Below are positions 26,670 through 35,356 of a stretch of DNA of 64,000 bases, piece by piece (within the stretch, counting starts at the first letter, position 1; each line of letters opens with the position of its first letter). The stretch is from Flavivirga eckloniae (GTDB lineage: Bacteria > Bacteroidota > Bacteroidia > Flavobacteriales > Flavobacteriaceae). The position numbers were made by a program, and so were the translations under genes. Location: assembly GCF_002886045.1 (NCBI RefSeq), contig NZ_CP025791.1, positions 310,001 to 374,000 of the forward strand, read 5' to 3'. The notes beneath the pieces were generated by a model, which had not been told where the DNA came from, ran no database searches, and worked only from the letters and a program-made list of their open reading frames with translations.

Positions 26670-27002
26670 ATGGATTTACAAGACCAATTAAAAAACCTGT
26701 TTCCAGATCATGTACCAACAGAAGATCCTGTTGAAAACAAAACCGAAGGTTCGAAAATATGGATGCAGGACGATCCTATTATTTGCAAATACGAAAAACG
26801 TAAAGGCAAACCCATTACCATATTAGAAGGTTATACGGGTGCTAACGAAGACTTTAAGGCTTTAGCCAAAGACATTAAAACCAAACTAAGTGTTGGTGGC
26901 AGTTTTAAAGATGACAAGATTATTATTCAAGGGGATTATCGTGATAAAATAATGAAAATGCTCGAAGACAAAGGCTTTAATGCAAAACGTGTTGGAGGAT
27001 AA
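26670..27002 (+). CDS. SUI1/eIF1-family translation factor (YciH-like)
   Basis: The product has 110 residues. The C-terminal two thirds are a SUI1 domain: YEKRKGKPITILEGY, then DIKTKLSVGGSFKDDKIIIQGDY in pieces, ending GFNAKRVGG. In eukaryotes and archaea eIF1/SUI1 enforces start-codon selection on the small ribosomal subunit; the bacterial homologue YciH has a related, non-essential fidelity role. It lies 4 nt ahead of the DUF1835 gene, so the two are co-transcribed. Confidence 0.9.
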   Translation: MDLQDQLKNLFPDHVPTEDPVENKTEGSKIWMQDDPIICKYEKRKGKPITILEGYTGANEDFKALAKDIKTKLSVGGSFKDDKIIIQGDYRDKIMKMLEDKGFNAKRVGG

Positions 27003-27005
27003 CCC

Positions 27006-27935
27006 ATGAGCAAACAACCTCTCAATATTACCAATGGAGATGTACTAACCAACTATCTGAGTGAATTAGACATTATTGGTGAAACACTTACCTGGCAGGA
27101 AATGCTTTGTGAAGGCTCTACTGTTGTGGAGATTGGTTCTGAAACATTTTTAGATACCAGAAAAGCATTTTTAAGCTCGTATTATGATATTGATTTAGAT
27201 GTTCACAAAATTAAATCGGAGTTAAATAAGCTGGATGATTTCGAAAAGTATTCTGAAATTATACTATGGTTTGAATACGATTTATTTTGTCACATTAATA
27301 TGATTGCTGTGATCCAATTGATTTCACAAAAGAAAATCGAGCTTCCAATTTCTCTTGTTTGTAGCGGTAGAATTGAAGGTAGTAAAACCTTGAAGGGGTT
27401 AGCAGAATTAAACCCGGAGCAATTAATCGATCATTATAAAAAAAGGGTAACGTTAAACTCAGAAGATTTAGATCTGGCTAAAACCATCTGGAATATTTAT
27501 TGTGGCAAAGACCACAACCTACTAAAGCCATATGTTACAAAAGAATCTTCATTTAAGTATTTAAGCAATTGTTTAAAAGCGCATTTAGAGCGTTTTCCAG
27601 ATTCGGTATATGGCTTAAATGTGATGGAAAAGAATATACTAGAGATCGTTAAAAACAACACTATAAAATCCAAACATCATTTATTGGGCTATGCGCTTAA
27701 TTATCAAGGCTATTATGGGTTTGGAGATCTTCAAATTTCAAGGGTTATAGAAAAACTCAATATATTCTTTACAGAGGAAGACCAATTCTTGGCGCTTAAC
27801 AGAAAAGGCCATGAAGCACTATTAGGCCAGTATAACTTAGCGACCAAAATTGATAATAATATGGTTTATGGAGGTGTTAAAAGACTCGATTATCAATTCA
27901 ACAAGAAACAAAACAAACTTGTAAAAACCGTATAA
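27006..27935 (+). CDS. DUF1835-domain protein, function unknown
   Basis: The product has 309 residues, cytosolic. The N-terminal DUF1835 region includes NITNGDVLTNYL and GETLTWQEMLCEG, and the acidic motif ILWFEYDLFCHINM is typical of the family. The C-terminus (about 200-309) is a separate helical domain. The biochemical role of the family is unknown to me. Between the SUI1 gene (4 nt) and the nucleoside phosphorylase (1 nt), it is firmly within one operon. Confidence 0.8.
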   Translation: MSKQPLNITNGDVLTNYLSELDIIGETLTWQEMLCEGSTVVEIGSETFLDTRKAFLSSYYDIDLDVHKIKSELNKLDDFEKYSEIILWFEYDLFCHINMIAVIQLISQKKIELPISLVCSGRIEGSKTLKGLAELNPEQLIDHYKKRVTLNSEDLDLAKTIWNIYCGKDHNLLKPYVTKESSFKYLSNCLKAHLERFPDSVYGLNVMEKNILEIVKNNTIKSKHHLLGYALNYQGYYGFGDLQISRVIEKLNIFFTEEDQFLALNRKGHEALLGQYNLATKIDNNMVYGGVKRLDYQFNKKQNKLVKTV

Positions 27936-27936
27936 G

Positions 27937-28806
27937 ATGCCTATTAAAGAATCGGAATTAATATTGAATCCAGATGGTAGTGTGTATCATTTAAACTTGA
28001 AACCCGAAAACGTTTCGGATACCATTATTTTAGTAGGTGATCAAAACCGTGTTGAAAAAGTATCGAAGCATTTTGACAGTATTGAATTTTCAACTCAAAA
28101 ACGTGAATTTAAAACCCATACCGGACTTTATAAAGGCAAGCGACTTACAGTGCTTTCTACCGGAATTGGTCCGGACAATATAGACATTGTACTTAACGAA
28201 CTGGATGCACTTTTTAATATAGATTTAAGCACCAAAATACCCAAACAGACTATTACCCCACTCAATTTTATTAGGATTGGCACCTCTGGCTCTTTACAAG
28301 AAGACATCCCTGTAGACGCATTTGTTTTAAGTACTCATGGTTTAGATCTTAATGGTATGCTACACGCTTATCAAATAAATGGTATTAATAACCCGGGCAT
28401 AGAAGAAGCTTTTATAGCGCATACCAATTGGCACGACTATAAAGCTAGGCCTATTGTTATAGAAAATAGTCCTGTGCTTGAAGCGCGATTAGAAAGTGAT
28501 AAAACACATAAAGGATTAACGGCAACCGCAGGTGGGTTTTACGGTCCTCAGGGACGTGTTTTGCGTTTACCCGTTCAGGATGCCGATTTAAACCATAAAA
28601 TGGACAACTTTAATTTTAAAGGAACTACTATTACCAATTTCGAAATGGAAACATCGGCTATATACGGATTGGCTAAATTACTGGGACATCATGCCGTATC
28701 CCTAAACGCTATCATTGCGAATAGAGCTTCTGGAACTTTTAGTAAAAACCCTGCTTTGACTATTGAAAAACTTATAACTTATACACTCGACAAAATTACT
28801 CAATAA
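27937..28806 (+). CDS. Nucleoside phosphorylase (PNP/UDP family)
   Basis: The product has 289 residues. Family landmarks are LVGDQNRVEKV near the N-terminus, the phosphate-binding RIGTSGSLQEDI, and TNFEMETSAIYGLAKLLGH, whose Met-Glu binds the ribose. It cleaves purine nucleosides or uridine with phosphate. Specificity cannot be fixed by eye; the uridine-phosphorylase-like branch is likeliest. It starts 1 nt after the DUF1835 stop. A 212-bp gap with repeats follows before the next gene. Confidence 0.87.
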   Translation: MPIKESELILNPDGSVYHLNLKPENVSDTIILVGDQNRVEKVSKHFDSIEFSTQKREFKTHTGLYKGKRLTVLSTGIGPDNIDIVLNELDALFNIDLSTKIPKQTITPLNFIRIGTSGSLQEDIPVDAFVLSTHGLDLNGMLHAYQINGINNPGIEEAFIAHTNWHDYKARPIVIENSPVLEARLESDKTHKGLTATAGGFYGPQGRVLRLPVQDADLNHKMDNFNFKGTTITNFEMETSAIYGLAKLLGHHAVSLNAIIANRASGTFSKNPALTIEKLITYTLDKITQ

Positions 28807-28914
28807 AAAATTTCTGCAAACAAGCTATGCCCAAGGTAAAACCTTCTACTTTGATCTGAGCAATAGATTATGACTTTAGGGTCTGTAACCGAAATTTTGT
28901 ATTTTGCCCCACCC

Positions 28915-28988
28915 GGAATTGAAAAAAACAATTCCGACCTCCTCAAAGGAGAGGTGAAATCGGAGACCCCGAGGCAGAGCCATCGGGG
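28915..28988. repeat. Cluster of intergenic hairpins (GGAATT, ACCTC and CCCCGA stems)
   Basis: Three consecutive inverted repeats fill the gap: GGAATTG/CAATTCC (28915-28935), ACCTC/GAGGT (28937-28955) and CCCCGA/TCGGGG (28967-28988). A closely similar layout is found at 53462-53504. It may act as a terminator-like structure but has no T tract. No gene is present here. Confidence 0.6.
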
Positions 28989-29018
28989 AATTATTTAGAT
29001 TAACAACCCATTGATTTA

Positions 29019-29873
29019 ATGAAGAAAGTAAATATTGGTGGCGTACCGGAGCATTTTAATTTGGCTTGGTATCTTACCCTAAAAAATGGCGACTACAAAA
29101 AAGAACAGATTAATTTAAGATGGCATGATTACTATGGCGGAACTGGTGCTATGTGCAAAGCACTTCGAAATAAGGAAATCGACATCGCCGTTATTCTTAC
29201 CGAAGGGATTATTAGGGATATCATAAATGGTAACCCGAGTAAAATTGTACAAACTTTTGTGCAAACACCTTTAATCTGGGGTATTCATGTCGCCCATGAT
29301 TCACCTTACCAAACCATTGAAGATTTAAAAGGCACCAAAGCTGCCATAAGTAGGTATGGCTCCGGCTCACATTTAATGGCTTATATTAATGCTGAGAACC
29401 ATAAATGGGACCTGGAAAAAGATCTGGATTTTGAAATTATAAAAAATCTGGATGGCGCTGTAGAAGGACTAACTAATGGTAAAGCCGATTATTTTTTATG
29501 GGAAAAGTTTACCACAAAACCATTGGTGGATGATGGTACGTTTAGACGTATAGGGAATTGTCCGTCACCATGGCCTTGTTTTGTCATTGCGGTACGTGAA
29601 GATTTTATCGCATCTAATAAAGACGATTTAGAAACTATCTTGAACATTATTAATAATGCCACCTGCCAGTTTAAAGAGATACCAAGTATCGACAAAACTA
29701 TTGCCAATCGTTACGAACAACAACTTGAAGATGTACAGGAATGGTTAAGCCTTACCGAATGGTCTCAAAGTTTAATTGATAAGCCTACGATTGTTAATGT
29801 GCAAAAGCAATTGTTTGCTTTGGATATTATACCTGAGGTGGTTGGTTATGAGAATTTGATTTATAGGTTATAA
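29019..29873 (+). CDS. Substrate-binding-domain protein without signal peptide
   Basis: The product has 284 residues. The fold pattern is that of type II periplasmic binding proteins of the SsuA/ThiY/NMT1 sort: VNIGGVPEHFNLAWYL, KEIDIAVILTEG, DLKGTKAAISRYGSGSHLM and NGKADYFLWEKF. There is no signal peptide or lipobox and no permease or ATPase nearby, so it is probably a cytosolic ligand binder or enzyme with this fold instead of a transport component. It lies 212 nt after the nucleoside phosphorylase; a shared role in nucleobase or thiamine-like metabolism is possible but not shown. Confidence 0.75.
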   Translation: MKKVNIGGVPEHFNLAWYLTLKNGDYKKEQINLRWHDYYGGTGAMCKALRNKEIDIAVILTEGIIRDIINGNPSKIVQTFVQTPLIWGIHVAHDSPYQTIEDLKGTKAAISRYGSGSHLMAYINAENHKWDLEKDLDFEIIKNLDGAVEGLTNGKADYFLWEKFTTKPLVDDGTFRRIGNCPSPWPCFVIAVREDFIASNKDDLETILNIINNATCQFKEIPSIDKTIANRYEQQLEDVQEWLSLTEWSQSLIDKPTIVNVQKQLFALDIIPEVVGYENLIYRL

Positions 29874-29905
29874 AGTCTAAAAAAAAATCTGTAAGCGAAA
29901 GTTAT

Positions 29906-30037
29906 TTAAAAAATTTTACTTTTACCTTTCTTTTTATTCTTCTCTTTTAAGACGTCCTTGACAATATCCTTGATTAATTTCTTAAAAAATTTCTCAAAGG
30001 AATCATAGATTTTAGAAAGCAGTCCAATTAAAGTATG
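29906..30037 (-). pseudogene. Lys-rich coding remnant downstream of the 263-aa gene
   Basis: On the minus strand an open frame without an ATG encodes LLSKIYDSFEKFFKK then LIKDIVKDVLKEKNKKK, an amphipathic, coding-looking sequence, ending in TAA at 29906. The frame is closed upstream by a TAG at 30038-30040, beyond which it continues as EHSKIALSTL. It looks like the 3' end of a small gene carrying a nonsense codon, or a truncated tail. Too short to name. Confidence 0.3.
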
Positions 30038-30097
30038 CTACAAAGTAGAAAGCGCTATTTTTGAATGTTCTAATAAGAAAGTGTGTTAGTGTTATAT

Positions 30098-30889
30098 TTA
30101 TTCTGAATCCGGATTATTGAAATCTTTTAATATCTTAACCTGATAAACCTTTTCCGCCGCTTTAACAATAGAGTAATATTCATCTCTTAGTAATGCCGAA
30201 ATAGATTCCCCTCTAATTATGATTATATTTATTAATTCTATTAATCTATCCACAGTATCCCAATGATCAAAAATTGATTTTTCCCTTTTTTTACTATATG
30301 GTAATTCACTGACACGAAGCTTCAAAAACTCCTCATAAGTATCTGGAAACTTAAAATCATCAAGAGAAAGGGGTTCTATCTGTTCGCTTTTAATCTCTTC
30401 AATGTTATTATCCTCTTTAATTTTCAAATTAATAGAAGTAAATCGAACCGCTCCTAATACATTGCCCATGTCATTGAGTTTTTGGATTTGTTCCAAAATA
30501 GCTGGATCTTTTGAAATAGATGCGATTGTTAAGAGTGTCTTAATATCATCTGGTAATTTTTCATTTGAATGAATATTCACAATATTATCATTCATTTTCT
30601 TTAAATTATCTATATCAACTCCTTTAGCTTGGTTCGCTAATATAGCTGCCTCAGCAAGTTTTTTCTGTGCCTTGGCTCTTTTTATATCAGCTTCCGCTTT
30701 TATAACCTCATTGTTTGCAGTATAGATGTTCTTACCGAATTTCTTTAGACCGTTATACAAAAATGGTATTTTCTGTTTAACAACTGTATTAAAAATTCTC
30801 CAAAATAGTGATTCATTGGGTTTATCTCGATTTTCAGGCGTAGCATCAAAATTACCTGTATATTGTGATTGTTCTTTTTCTCCTGACAT
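30098..30889 (-). CDS. Unknown 263-aa protein with coiled-coil, second gene of a pair
   Basis: I do not recognise a family. No signal peptide. The N-terminus is polar; residues about 30-55 include a mildly hydrophobic stretch (LFWRIFNTVVKQKIPFLY). Residues about 55-100 form a probable coiled coil rich in Ala, Lys and Glu (IKAEADIKRAKAQKKLAEA). The C-terminal half is acidic, then helical with an Ile-rich patch (LIELINIIIIRGES). It starts 4 nt after the 144-aa gene, so the two are co-transcribed. The Ala/Lys/Glu helix resembles membrane-associated or scaffolding proteins, but no function can be assigned. Confidence 0.6.
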   Translation of the reverse strand: MSGEKEQSQYTGNFDATPENRDKPNESLFWRIFNTVVKQKIPFLYNGLKKFGKNIYTANNEVIKAEADIKRAKAQKKLAEAAILANQAKGVDIDNLKKMNDNIVNIHSNEKLPDDIKTLLTIASISKDPAILEQIQKLNDMGNVLGAVRFTSINLKIKEDNNIEEIKSEQIEPLSLDDFKFPDTYEEFLKLRVSELPYSKKREKSIFDHWDTVDRLIELINIIIIRGESISALLRDEYYSIVKAAEKVYQVKILKDFNNPDSE

Positions 30890-30893
30890 AACC

Positions 30894-31328
30894 TTAATAA
30901 CTTTTTTCTAATACTTTAACATTATCAGGGTTATATGTGATGCCAGACCCTCCCATCATCATATATAACTTTTTTAATTCAATTAAATATGAGGCTATTT
31001 CTTCTGAAGTTGCCGTTCCTGGATCAATATGTACCTCTAAATATTCCTTTCCTGTAAGTTTATCAGCTATATCTAAGGAATCGCTGTATTGAGCTTTTAA
31101 GGAGTTTAGTGCTATTACACGATAGACATTTTTACTTGGGTTTTCGTAAAATACTGTATCCCCTGGATTAATAGTTTCACTTTCAAGTCCAACAAAATCT
31201 TCTTTATTCAATTGGAATAGTATCTCGCTACCATCTTTTTCAATAATTGTAATTTGATATCTTATTCCATATTCTTCTGATCCAATATCTCTAAAATCCA
31301 ATATTTTACCTAATTCCATATAAGTCAA
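30894..31328 (-). CDS. Unknown 144-aa two-part protein, first gene of a pair
   Basis: The N-terminal half (1-75) looks like a small beta barrel (GIRYQITIIEKDGSEILFQL, NPGDTVFYENPSK). The C-terminal 45 residues hold HIDPGTATSEEIASYL then LYMMMGGSGITY. I recall similar modules with a PGTA...EEI...L...GGSG pattern as small add-on domains in uncharacterised bacterial proteins, sometimes in conflict-system contexts; that is memory, not a search. A second ATG three codons in (31319) is equally possible. It is followed 4 nt later by the 263-aa gene. It is divergent from a secreted protein gene. Confidence 0.6.
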   Translation of the reverse strand: MTYMELGKILDFRDIGSEEYGIRYQITIIEKDGSEILFQLNKEDFVGLESETINPGDTVFYENPSKNVYRVIALNSLKAQYSDSLDIADKLTGKEYLEVHIDPGTATSEEIASYLIELKKLYMMMGGSGITYNPDNVKVLEKSY

Positions 31329-31555
31329 TTCATTATCACCCCCGAAAATAGAGACTTCACCCCTATATATCTGAACTATTCGACAAAAGGTAAGATTATT
31401 CAGATTTGATGCGTGATTTATTTTCTACATTTGAACCCTTCCCAAAAATATAACTTGACTTATTCAAAAATACCTGTAGATATGGTATTCAGTAAGAAGA
31501 AACCTTTTATGTTTTGGATATTTGGTTCCTCCTAAGAACACAATTTCAACACTTT

Positions 31556-32158
31556 ATGAAAAAATTTGTGATATTACTTTTGTTGGTTTGCACAGCAGCA
31601 ACTTTCTCTCAATCAAAAAAAAATAAAAAATTAATACAAGAGATAGTAGGTCTCTGGAAACTTGATGATAACAACAATGTAACTTACACCAAAATTATAG
31701 AAGGTATCAACTTGTCTAAAGATGAGATTTACACTAGGGCATTAGCTTACTTTACATATAATTACGGTGATGGTGATTCTGTGGTTCAAGTTCAAGATAA
31801 AGAAAAAGGAACTATAGTAGCTAAAGGGTTATATGAAAAAGCACATGTTGGGATTTCTTTGGTAACTTATATATTCGACACATGGCATGTTTTAAGGATT
31901 GACATTAAAGAAAATAGAGCACGCATTCTACTGAGTTTAACAAATTATAATTATACTGTTTCGGGTGGTAGCACTCCAGATGTAAAGAATACAATTCCTA
32001 TAAGCTCAAATTATCCCGTTACACAAAAAGGCCATACAAAAAACCAGTTTGCACAAGCATTTTACAAATCCCATAAAAGAGCCGAGGCTACACTATTGGC
32101 TATAGAAAAAGCACTAAAAGAAGGTAATACATTTAACAGTGAACAAGACGACTGGTAA
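31556..32158 (+). CDS. Secreted hypothetical protein
   Basis: The product has about 200 residues from the ATG at 31556, chosen because KKFVILLLLVCTAATFSQ is a good signal peptide; an upstream in-frame ATG at 31514 would bury it. The mature part has LIQEIVGLWKLDDNN (lipocalin-like opening), mixed strands, and a C-terminal helix (FAQAFYKSHKRAEATLLAIEK in part). Unrecognised. It is followed after 12 nt by a small membrane protein, suggesting a three-gene transcript to 32934. Confidence 0.6.
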   Translation: MKKFVILLLLVCTAATFSQSKKNKKLIQEIVGLWKLDDNNNVTYTKIIEGINLSKDEIYTRALAYFTYNYGDGDSVVQVQDKEKGTIVAKGLYEKAHVGISLVTYIFDTWHVLRIDIKENRARILLSLTNYNYTVSGGSTPDVKNTIPISSNYPVTQKGHTKNQFAQAFYKSHKRAEATLLAIEKALKEGNTFNSEQDDW

Positions 32159-32170
32159 AATCAAGTTTTA

Positions 32171-32368
32171 ATGCACCTCCTCCCCACAATAAGCGAATCA
32201 TTTATAGTAGAGCTATTCCAGAGTGAAAATGCCGTGTATGTTGCTACTTGGTTGGGTATAATTGGTTTATTTATTACATTAACGCTCTCTTTCCTAATTA
32301 ATCTAACCTATTTTAATAAACGTAATACATTTAAATTTATCAGTACCATATCCCTTCGTTGGACTTAA
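32171..32368 (+). CDS. Small single-pass membrane protein
   Basis: The product has 65 residues with one transmembrane helix (about 25-48, VATWLGIIGLFITLTLSFLI) and a short basic tail. It is tightly placed between the secreted protein (12 nt) and the 184-aa membrane protein (11 nt), which supports its being a real gene despite its size. Function unknown. Confidence 0.5.
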   Translation: MHLLPTISESFIVELFQSENAVYVATWLGIIGLFITLTLSFLINLTYFNKRNTFKFISTISLRWT

Positions 32369-32379
32369 ATTAGAATTAC

Positions 32380-32934
32380 ATGGAAAGAAAAAACGATGAA
32401 AAAGCGAACAGTTTAGATAATGCTATTAAGGAATGTAAAGAGATAGTCCTAAATCATAGATCCCAAAGTAAATTAATATTGTATTCTGTGTCTTCATTCT
32501 TAATATTATTGATTGCTACAAACTATGTTTTGATTGTATTTTCTGGTATAGATATCCAAATAGTATTAGATTCTTCTTGGCTATATATAGCTGCAGGGTT
32601 TGTAATGATGGTTTTTGGGGTACTAATGTCAATTTATCGATTCCATTTGAAAGAAACTGCAAAATATGAACATCTCCATATTGGGTTTTTACGTATACGA
32701 GTTGCAGGAAACAACACTGAGACAGGGTATCAAACTGAGGTTAGAAAGTCTCTTACCGAAAATGCTTTTCTATTTGATACGAATAACACATTCCTAGGTA
32801 CGAACAAAAAAGTAAAAAACCCATTGCCAGGTCATCCAACATCAGACATTTCTACTTTAATCATAAACAAGTTACTTGACAATATAGAATTTCAAAAAAA
32901 AGATAAGCCATCAAAAGCAGCTATAGTTAATTAG
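32380..32934 (+). CDS. Two-helix membrane protein, unknown
   Basis: The product has 184 residues: an amphipathic N-terminal helix (1-30), transmembrane helices at about 31-54 and 69-87, then a cytosolic region of about 95 residues (YEHLHIGFLRIRVAGNN, TDISTL-like C-terminus). The layout of an N-terminal helix, two membrane helices and a soluble C-terminal region resembles two-TM effector proteins such as SLATT in general shape only. No sequence signature of that family is claimed. It ends before a convergent terminator at 32957. Confidence 0.6.
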   Translation: MERKNDEKANSLDNAIKECKEIVLNHRSQSKLILYSVSSFLILLIATNYVLIVFSGIDIQIVLDSSWLYIAAGFVMMVFGVLMSIYRFHLKETAKYEHLHIGFLRIRVAGNNTETGYQTEVRKSLTENAFLFDTNNTFLGTNKKVKNPLPGHPTSDISTLIINKLLDNIEFQKKDKPSKAAIVN

Positions 32935-32956
32935 GGACTATAGAGCATCAGTCATA

Positions 32957-32985
32957 AAAAAGCATCCGACTTGAGAACGCTTTTT
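32957..32985 (+). terminator. Terminator between convergent genes
   Basis: AAAAAGC and GCTTTTT arms, 15-nt loop, T run on the plus side. It is 23 nt after the stop at 32934 and 17 nt before the end of the minus-strand gene at 33002. Confidence 0.65.
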
Positions 32986-33001
32986 CTAATAATTTCAAGC
33001 C

Positions 33002-33310
33002 TTATTCAAGAGGTCTCTTTAACAATAAGTCACACTTCTCACCAGGAGTATTATCATTAGGGTCTTCACAATAAAGGTCACAATTCCTTTCTAATATACG
33101 AATCGTGCAAACAGGGCCTTCATTGTAGGGTTTACAATTTTCTTCTGTATCTGGATCAGGAACTACCGCCATACAGTCTATATTGGGACACTTGGCAAAA
33201 AAGCCAACATTATATGGATGTACGCCGTTTGAATCAAAACCCAGCGAACCAGAAGCAGCCATTATCAAAGCCAAAAAAGGTAAAGCGATTTTAAAAATTT
33301 TCGTTTTCAT
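33002..33310 (-). CDS. Small secreted Cys-rich protein, DUF6520-like
   Basis: The product has 102 residues: signal peptide (KTKIFKIALPFLALIMAASGSL) split before a short mature chain with eight Cys (CPNIDC, NCKPY, VCTI, CDLYC, KCDLL). The N-terminus closely resembles flavobacterial DUF6520 proteins as I remember them. Disulfides are likely in the periplasm. Function unknown. Single gene with its own upstream region. Confidence 0.6.
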   Translation of the reverse strand: MKTKIFKIALPFLALIMAASGSLGFDSNGVHPYNVGFFAKCPNIDCMAVVPDPDTEENCKPYNEGPVCTIRILERNCDLYCEDPNDNTPGEKCDLLLKRPLE

Positions 33311-33495
33311 AATATAAATATTTAAAGTTAACAGTAGCTAATTAAATTATGAAACAAAAATTATATCTGAGGGATTAATAAGCATACAAAACGGATTTAT
33401 TGGAGTGACAGAATTAATGATAGTTACCACCCATTTTTAAAGTTTGTGTTTATAATTATACAGATATTCTCCCTGACTACACAACTAGATTAGCT

Positions 33496-34098
33496 ATGAG
33501 TTTAAAAAACGATTTCGATGAATTTATAGCTGATTTTAAAAAGTATCCTTTATGGCTAAAAATCGTACTTGGTACTTCGCTATTTATATCAGCTAGCTCT
33601 ATTACTTCTTTATCTGATACTATATTTGAATGGAAGGGGTTTATCAAGGACGGTTTAGATTTTTATAGAATACACATATCATCTCCTTTGAGAAGAGTTT
33701 TTAGATCAATTGATTTGATATATTCTCAGAATTCAATTGATTTTATAACAGCTACGATACTCATTTGGACTTTACCAATACTTAGGTTTTCAAACAGTTA
33801 TAGAAAAGTCTATAGAAAAAAATATAAATTAGAAAAAGATTTTACTTCAGATGATTTAATGTATATCATATTCGCATTTGGTATAGCATTCGCTCCCCTA
33901 AATTCAACTCTTGAAATTAAAAATGGAGAATCTAATCCTTGGAGTTGGGTTGATTGGTTTCAATTAATGTCATTTTTTTTATTTTTTATTTTCCTTTGTA
34001 TGATTTCTAAAAAATACTTAAAAATAATTGGTCCATCTTTACTATCCATTATTATAGTTTTAATATTAGCAGCAATCAATGTGGGATTGAATAAGTAA
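33496..34098 (+). CDS. Multi-pass membrane protein, unknown
   Basis: The product has 200 residues with about five hydrophobic segments (around 20-40, 78-95, 118-136, 152-170, 176-197). The N-terminus is charged (LKNDFDEFIADFKKYP). No recognised motif. It stands alone on the plus strand and may close the 30-34 kb island of unassigned genes. Confidence 0.6.
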   Translation: MSLKNDFDEFIADFKKYPLWLKIVLGTSLFISASSITSLSDTIFEWKGFIKDGLDFYRIHISSPLRRVFRSIDLIYSQNSIDFITATILIWTLPILRFSNSYRKVYRKKYKLEKDFTSDDLMYIIFAFGIAFAPLNSTLEIKNGESNPWSWVDWFQLMSFFLFFIFLCMISKKYLKIIGPSLLSIIIVLILAAINVGLNK

Positions 34099-34211
34099 AA
34101 CCACCTTTTGTGGAAATTCCCACTTGCTTAGATTCCATTATTCCTTAGCTTTATATAGCCCTAGAATACCTAACAAAATGTTAATAATTATCAACCTTCT
34201 ATATAAAAGCT

Positions 34212-34219
34212 TAATTTTG
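34212..34219 (+). promoter_or_regulatory. Candidate -7 promoter element for the TlpA-like gene
   Basis: TAATTTTG matches TAnnTTTG, 21 nt upstream of the ATG at 34241. A clear -33 TTTG is not seen, so confidence is moderate. Confidence 0.45.
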
Positions 34220-34240
34220 AATTAATAATAAACCAAAAAC

Positions 34241-35251
34241 ATGAAAAAAATACTCTTTTTAGCTCTTACTACAGCTTTTATAGCTTGTGAGGACGCCCCT
34301 AAGGACTATGCAACTTTATCTGGTAAAATTACTGATAAAAACAGTGATTCCTTAGTAGTTAGAACACGTACATATTCAAAAACCATTAAAGTTAATGAAG
34401 ATGGTACCTTTAGCGATACCTTAAAAGTAGCTGCGGGTGTGTATAATATTTATGATGGAACAGAAGCTACTAATATGTTTCTTAAAAACGGATTTGACAT
34501 CAATATTACTTTAGATACTAAGAGATTTGATGAAACTGTTAAATATACTGGTGTTGGTGCCGAAACAAGTAATTATCTGGCAAAAAAGGCTTTAATGCAG
34601 GAAGAAATGTTTACATCTGCTTTATTCGATTTGGAAGAAGAAGCATTTAAAAACAAAGTGACTGAAATTGAAACAAAACTATCTGAGTTTATAGAAGCCA
34701 ATAAAACTATCGATTCTGCAATTTATGCTAGTGAAAAAGCAGGCTTGGAAAAACTTAACGAAGGTCTTTTAGGAGCTTATAGCCAACAAAAACAGCGTAC
34801 TACTCAAATGTCTGAGTTTATAGGTAAGCCTTCTCCTGAATTTGTTGATTACGAAAACCATAAAGGAGGCACAACATCGTTGGCAGACTTAAAAGGAAAA
34901 TACGTTTATATTGATGTATGGGCCACTTGGTGCGGACCTTGTAAAAAGGAAATTCCTTCGCTAAAAAAGGTTGAAAAGCAATACCACGGAAAAAACATCG
35001 AGTTTGTTAGTATTTCTATAGATACTCCAAAAGACCATGGTAAATGGAAAGAAATGGTTAACGATAAAGCCTTAGGGGGCGTACAATTATTTGCCGATAA
35101 CAACTGGAAATCGCAATTTGTACAAGACTATAAAATTCAAGGGATTCCTCGTTTTATTCTTATAGATCCGGCTGGAAACATTGTTAATGCAGATGCACCA
35201 AGACCTTCTAGTCCGAAGTTAATTGAATTATTTACTTCTTTAGAGATATAA
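34241..35251 (+). CDS. TlpA-family thiol-disulfide oxidoreductase lipoprotein
   Basis: The product has 336 residues. Lipobox TAFIAC places the lipidated Cys at 16. Residues about 20-115 form a DUF4369-like beta domain (LSGKITDKNSDSLVV, VNEDGTFSDTL), 115-190 are helical, and the C-terminal thioredoxin domain (about 195-336) has WATWCGPC with CGPC at 231-234 and a cis-Pro loop GIPRFILID. The typical role is periplasmic reduction of disulfides, for example in cytochrome c maturation. It is monocistronic as far as seen. Confidence 0.9.
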   Translation: MKKILFLALTTAFIACEDAPKDYATLSGKITDKNSDSLVVRTRTYSKTIKVNEDGTFSDTLKVAAGVYNIYDGTEATNMFLKNGFDINITLDTKRFDETVKYTGVGAETSNYLAKKALMQEEMFTSALFDLEEEAFKNKVTEIETKLSEFIEANKTIDSAIYASEKAGLEKLNEGLLGAYSQQKQRTTQMSEFIGKPSPEFVDYENHKGGTTSLADLKGKYVYIDVWATWCGPCKKEIPSLKKVEKQYHGKNIEFVSISIDTPKDHGKWKEMVNDKALGGVQLFADNNWKSQFVQDYKIQGIPRFILIDPAGNIVNADAPRPSSPKLIELFTSLEI

Positions 35252-35356
35252 TCTAAGTAAAAGAAGCTATTATAAAACAAAAGAGAGATTGACTAAAAAG
35301 TTTTAGAATTGTCATTTTGAGTTCAGCCGAAAAATCTCAATATCTTAATAAACAGA

